The notes under the pieces: generated by a model
Seen by the model: the letters and a program-made list of their open reading frames with translations, nothing else
The model's database searches: none
Told to the model about the DNA's origin: nothing
Shown here: one piece after another, positions 62,197-64,000 of the stretch
How the letters are laid out: each line of letters opens with the position of its first letter
Numbering within the stretch: the stretch's first letter is position 1
Source of the DNA: Lachnospiraceae bacterium
GTDB lineage: Bacteria; Bacillota; Clostridia; Lachnospirales; Lachnospiraceae
NCBI GenBank assembly: GCA_022796795.1
Contig: JAAWJI010000010.1
Span: forward strand, 1 to 64,000
Length of the DNA stretch: 64,000 bases
Reading direction: 5' to 3'
Position numbers and translations under genes: made by a program

Positions 62197-63942
62197 ATGC
62201 GGGAAAAGTGTAAAACCTATAATCGGAAGAAGATGCTGGTGGTATTTTCTGCCTGCGTATTCATGCTCCTGGTGCTGGCCGGACGCCTGGTCTATCTTAT
62301 GCTGGTGGAATCCGAGTATTACCAGGAACTGGCGGACGATCTGCATGAGCGGGAGCGCAGTATAAAGGCTGCCCGGGGCAGGATTATTGACTCCTCCGGC
62401 ACTGTACTGGCAACCAACCGTACGGTTTGTACGATTTCTGTCATTCACAGTCAGATCAAGGATCCGGAGCGGGTCATTGAGGTGCTCTGCAAAGAGCTGG
62501 AGCTTTCCGAGGAAACCGTGCGGAAACGGGTGGAGAAGCGCAGTTCCATTGAGCGGGTAAAAACCAATGTGGAAAAAGAGATTGGCGACCGGATCCGGGC
62601 CTATGAGCTGGCAGGGGTGAAGGTGGACGAGGACTTCCGCCGTTATTACCCTTACGGGTCCCTGGCCTCCAAGGTACTGGGCTTTACGGGCAGCGACAAT
62701 CAGGGAATCATTGGCCTGGAGGTAGTCTACGACGAGTATCTCCAGGGCATCAACGGAACGATTCTCACCCTGACTGACGCTCGGGGCGTGGAGATTGAGG
62801 GGGCGCCGGAGGAGCGGGTGGAGCCCGTGGCCGGAAATGATCTGTATGTGAGCCTGGATTATAATATACAGCTCTACGCCCAGCAGGCGGCCCTGAAGGC
62901 CCTGGAGGAAAAGCAGGCCACCTATGTGTCCATTCTGGTCATGAATCCTCAGAACGGGGAGATCTACGCCAATGTAAATGTGCCGGAATTCAATCTCAAC
63001 GATCCGTTTACCCTGCCCTCAGATGTGGATATCACCGGTCTTACGGACCAGCAGATCCAGGATCTGCGCAATCAGATGTGGCGCAATCCCAGCGTCAACG
63101 ACACCTATGAGCCTGGATCCACCTTTAAGGTCATAACGGCTGCCGCAGGCCTGGAGAAGGGGGTGGTGACTCCAGAGGATACCTTCAGCTGTCCGGGCTT
63201 CCGGGTGGTGGATGATCGGAGGATCCGCTGTCATAAGGTAGGAGGGCATGGGAGCGAGACCTTTGTCCAGGGGGTGATGAACTCTTGCAATCCTGTCTTC
63301 ATCGATGTGGGCCAGCGCATCGGAGCCGAGGATTTCTACAGCTATTTCCAGCAGTTTGGCCTCATGTCCAAGACGGGCATTGACATTCCCGGGGAGGCCG
63401 GGACCATTATGCATAAGCTTGACAATATTGGCCCGGTGGAACTGGCCACCATGTCCTTTGGTCAGTCGTTTCAGATTACGCCAGTGCAGCTGGCAACTAC
63501 CATTAGCTCAATTATAAACGGGGGGAGGCGGGTGACCCCTCATTTTGGGGTGGAGATCCGCAGCAGCCAGGGGGAGCTTCTGAAGCGGCTGGATTATGAG
63601 GTGGAAACCGGGATTGTCTCAGAGGAGACGTCGGCTACCATGCGCTATATGCTGGAGCAGGTGGTGGCGGAGGGCGGAGGCAATAAAGCCAGCATTGAGG
63701 GCTACCGCATCGGTGGGAAGACGGCCACCTCCCAGACATTGCCCCGGGGAACCAACAAATATATTTCTTCTTTTGTAGGGTTTGCACCGGCGGAGGATCC
63801 CCAGGTGCTGGCCATGTGCATTATCCACAATCCTCAGGGAATTTATTACGGGGGAACCATTGCCGCGCCGGTGATCCGGGGGCTTTTTGAAAATATTCTT
63901 CCCTATCTGGGGATTGAAAAGGAAAAAAACATGGTTGATTAA
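62197..63942 (+). CDS. spoVD: SpoVD-type penicillin-binding protein
   Basis: Second class B PBP in tandem, 581 aa. In Bacillus SpoVD builds spore cortex peptidoglycan; vegetative PBP2-like function is the alternative. Membrane helix (about 12-33), dimer domain (RSIKAARGRIIDSSGTVLA), then transpeptidase motifs STFK (about 307), SCNP (about 363) and GGKTATSQ (about 507), where the third motif is KTA instead of KTG. No PASTA domain is present at the C-terminus. Its ribosome binding site lies within a terminator-like hairpin, so expression from the upstream dcw transcript is likely restricted. Confidence 0.87.
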   Translation: MREKCKTYNRKKMLVVFSACVFMLLVLAGRLVYLMLVESEYYQELADDLHERERSIKAARGRIIDSSGTVLATNRTVCTISVIHSQIKDPERVIEVLCKELELSEETVRKRVEKRSSIERVKTNVEKEIGDRIRAYELAGVKVDEDFRRYYPYGSLASKVLGFTGSDNQGIIGLEVVYDEYLQGINGTILTLTDARGVEIEGAPEERVEPVAGNDLYVSLDYNIQLYAQQAALKALEEKQATYVSILVMNPQNGEIYANVNVPEFNLNDPFTLPSDVDITGLTDQQIQDLRNQMWRNPSVNDTYEPGSTFKVITAAAGLEKGVVTPEDTFSCPGFRVVDDRRIRCHKVGGHGSETFVQGVMNSCNPVFIDVGQRIGAEDFYSYFQQFGLMSKTGIDIPGEAGTIMHKLDNIGPVELATMSFGQSFQITPVQLATTISSIINGGRRVTPHFGVEIRSSQGELLKRLDYEVETGIVSEETSATMRYMLEQVVAEGGGNKASIEGYRIGGKTATSQTLPRGTNKYISSFVGFAPAEDPQVLAMCIIHNPQGIYYGGTIAAPVIRGLFENILPYLGIEKEKNMVD

Positions 63943-64000
63943 TGGAAGTAAACGTGTTATATATGTATGGTAGATTGTAGATGTACGGTAGAACGGTAAC

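Noticed and set aside
1-64000. Undescribed defence system, prophage or CRISPR
   Set aside because: No repeat-spacer array, phage structural genes, integrase other than XerD, toxin-antitoxin pair or defence-type genes were found; nearly all genes are housekeeping or catabolic.

Overview
The window reads as a stretch of chromosome from a spore-forming, Gram-positive member of the Clostridia, most likely Lachnospiraceae. The evidence is strong AGGAGG-type ribosome binding sites, some TTG and GTG starts, sigma-A style promoters (TTGACA-17-TATAAT variants), a Bacillus-type SOS box in front of recA, sporulation genes (spoIIM, a SpoVB-like flippase, spoVD), an IscR-led iscS-iscU-mnmA cluster, and a dcw cluster at the right end. 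By eye the base composition is near 50% GC in genes, with AT-rich intergenic regions. No rRNA, tRNA, CRISPR array, prophage or insertion sequence was seen.

Layout. 1-9.3 kb: truncated sensor kinase, amidohydrolase, argH, asd, recA-recX (LexA box), rny. 9.4-14.6 kb: proC, spoIIM, xerD, aroF, and a divergent SpoVB-type flippase. 14.7-21.4 kb: iscR-iscS-iscU, a DUF1189-like membrane protein with a striking Tyr-Gly-Gln-Gly repeat tail, mnmA, a cell-wall amidase and a PHP phosphatase. 21.6-24.9 kb: the glycolytic run gap-pgk-tpiA. 25.1-33.3 kb: an accessory catabolic module (TIM-barrel isomerase, RpiR regulator, SDR dehydrogenase, uroporphyrinogen-decarboxylase-like protein, complete DctPQM TRAP transporter, GntR/FCD regulator), followed by a decayed gene remnant. 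33.8-43.6 kb: leuB-ilvD-ilvB, an L,D-transpeptidase, serC-serA-DUF1015. 43.7-50.1 kb: pyrH-frr-uppS-cdsA-(no dxr)-rseP-ychF-lgt. 50.1-56.2 kb: a phospholipase-D-like protein, then a second accessory patch (LysR regulator, orphan DctP, HpcH/HpaI aldolase, second TIM, Rpe-like epimerase). 56.4-63.9 kb: dxr, then the dcw start mraZ-rsmH-ftsL-like-pbp-spoVD.

How it fits together. Most genes are housekeeping: amino-acid synthesis (Arg, Asp family, Pro, aromatic, Leu/Val/Ile, Ser), lower glycolysis, Fe-S cluster and tRNA thiolation, isoprenoid/phospholipid precursors and division. The strongest new signal is a shared operator-like sequence, ATTGT-N3-ACAAT, placed over or just after the -10 of the isomerase gene, the SDR/TRAP operon and the gntR gene, with a degenerate copy before the orphan dctP gene 25 kb away. 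It suggests one GntR-family regulon. A second pattern is that three genes with likely sporulation or cell-wall roles (spoIIM, the amidase, spoVD) have their Shine-Dalgarno sequence inside the descending arm of a terminator-like hairpin. For spoIIM a sigma-E-like promoter would start the transcript past the ascending arm. Other signals are the displacement of dxr, a probable deletion scar at the end of the aldolase gene, and the decayed remnant before leuB.
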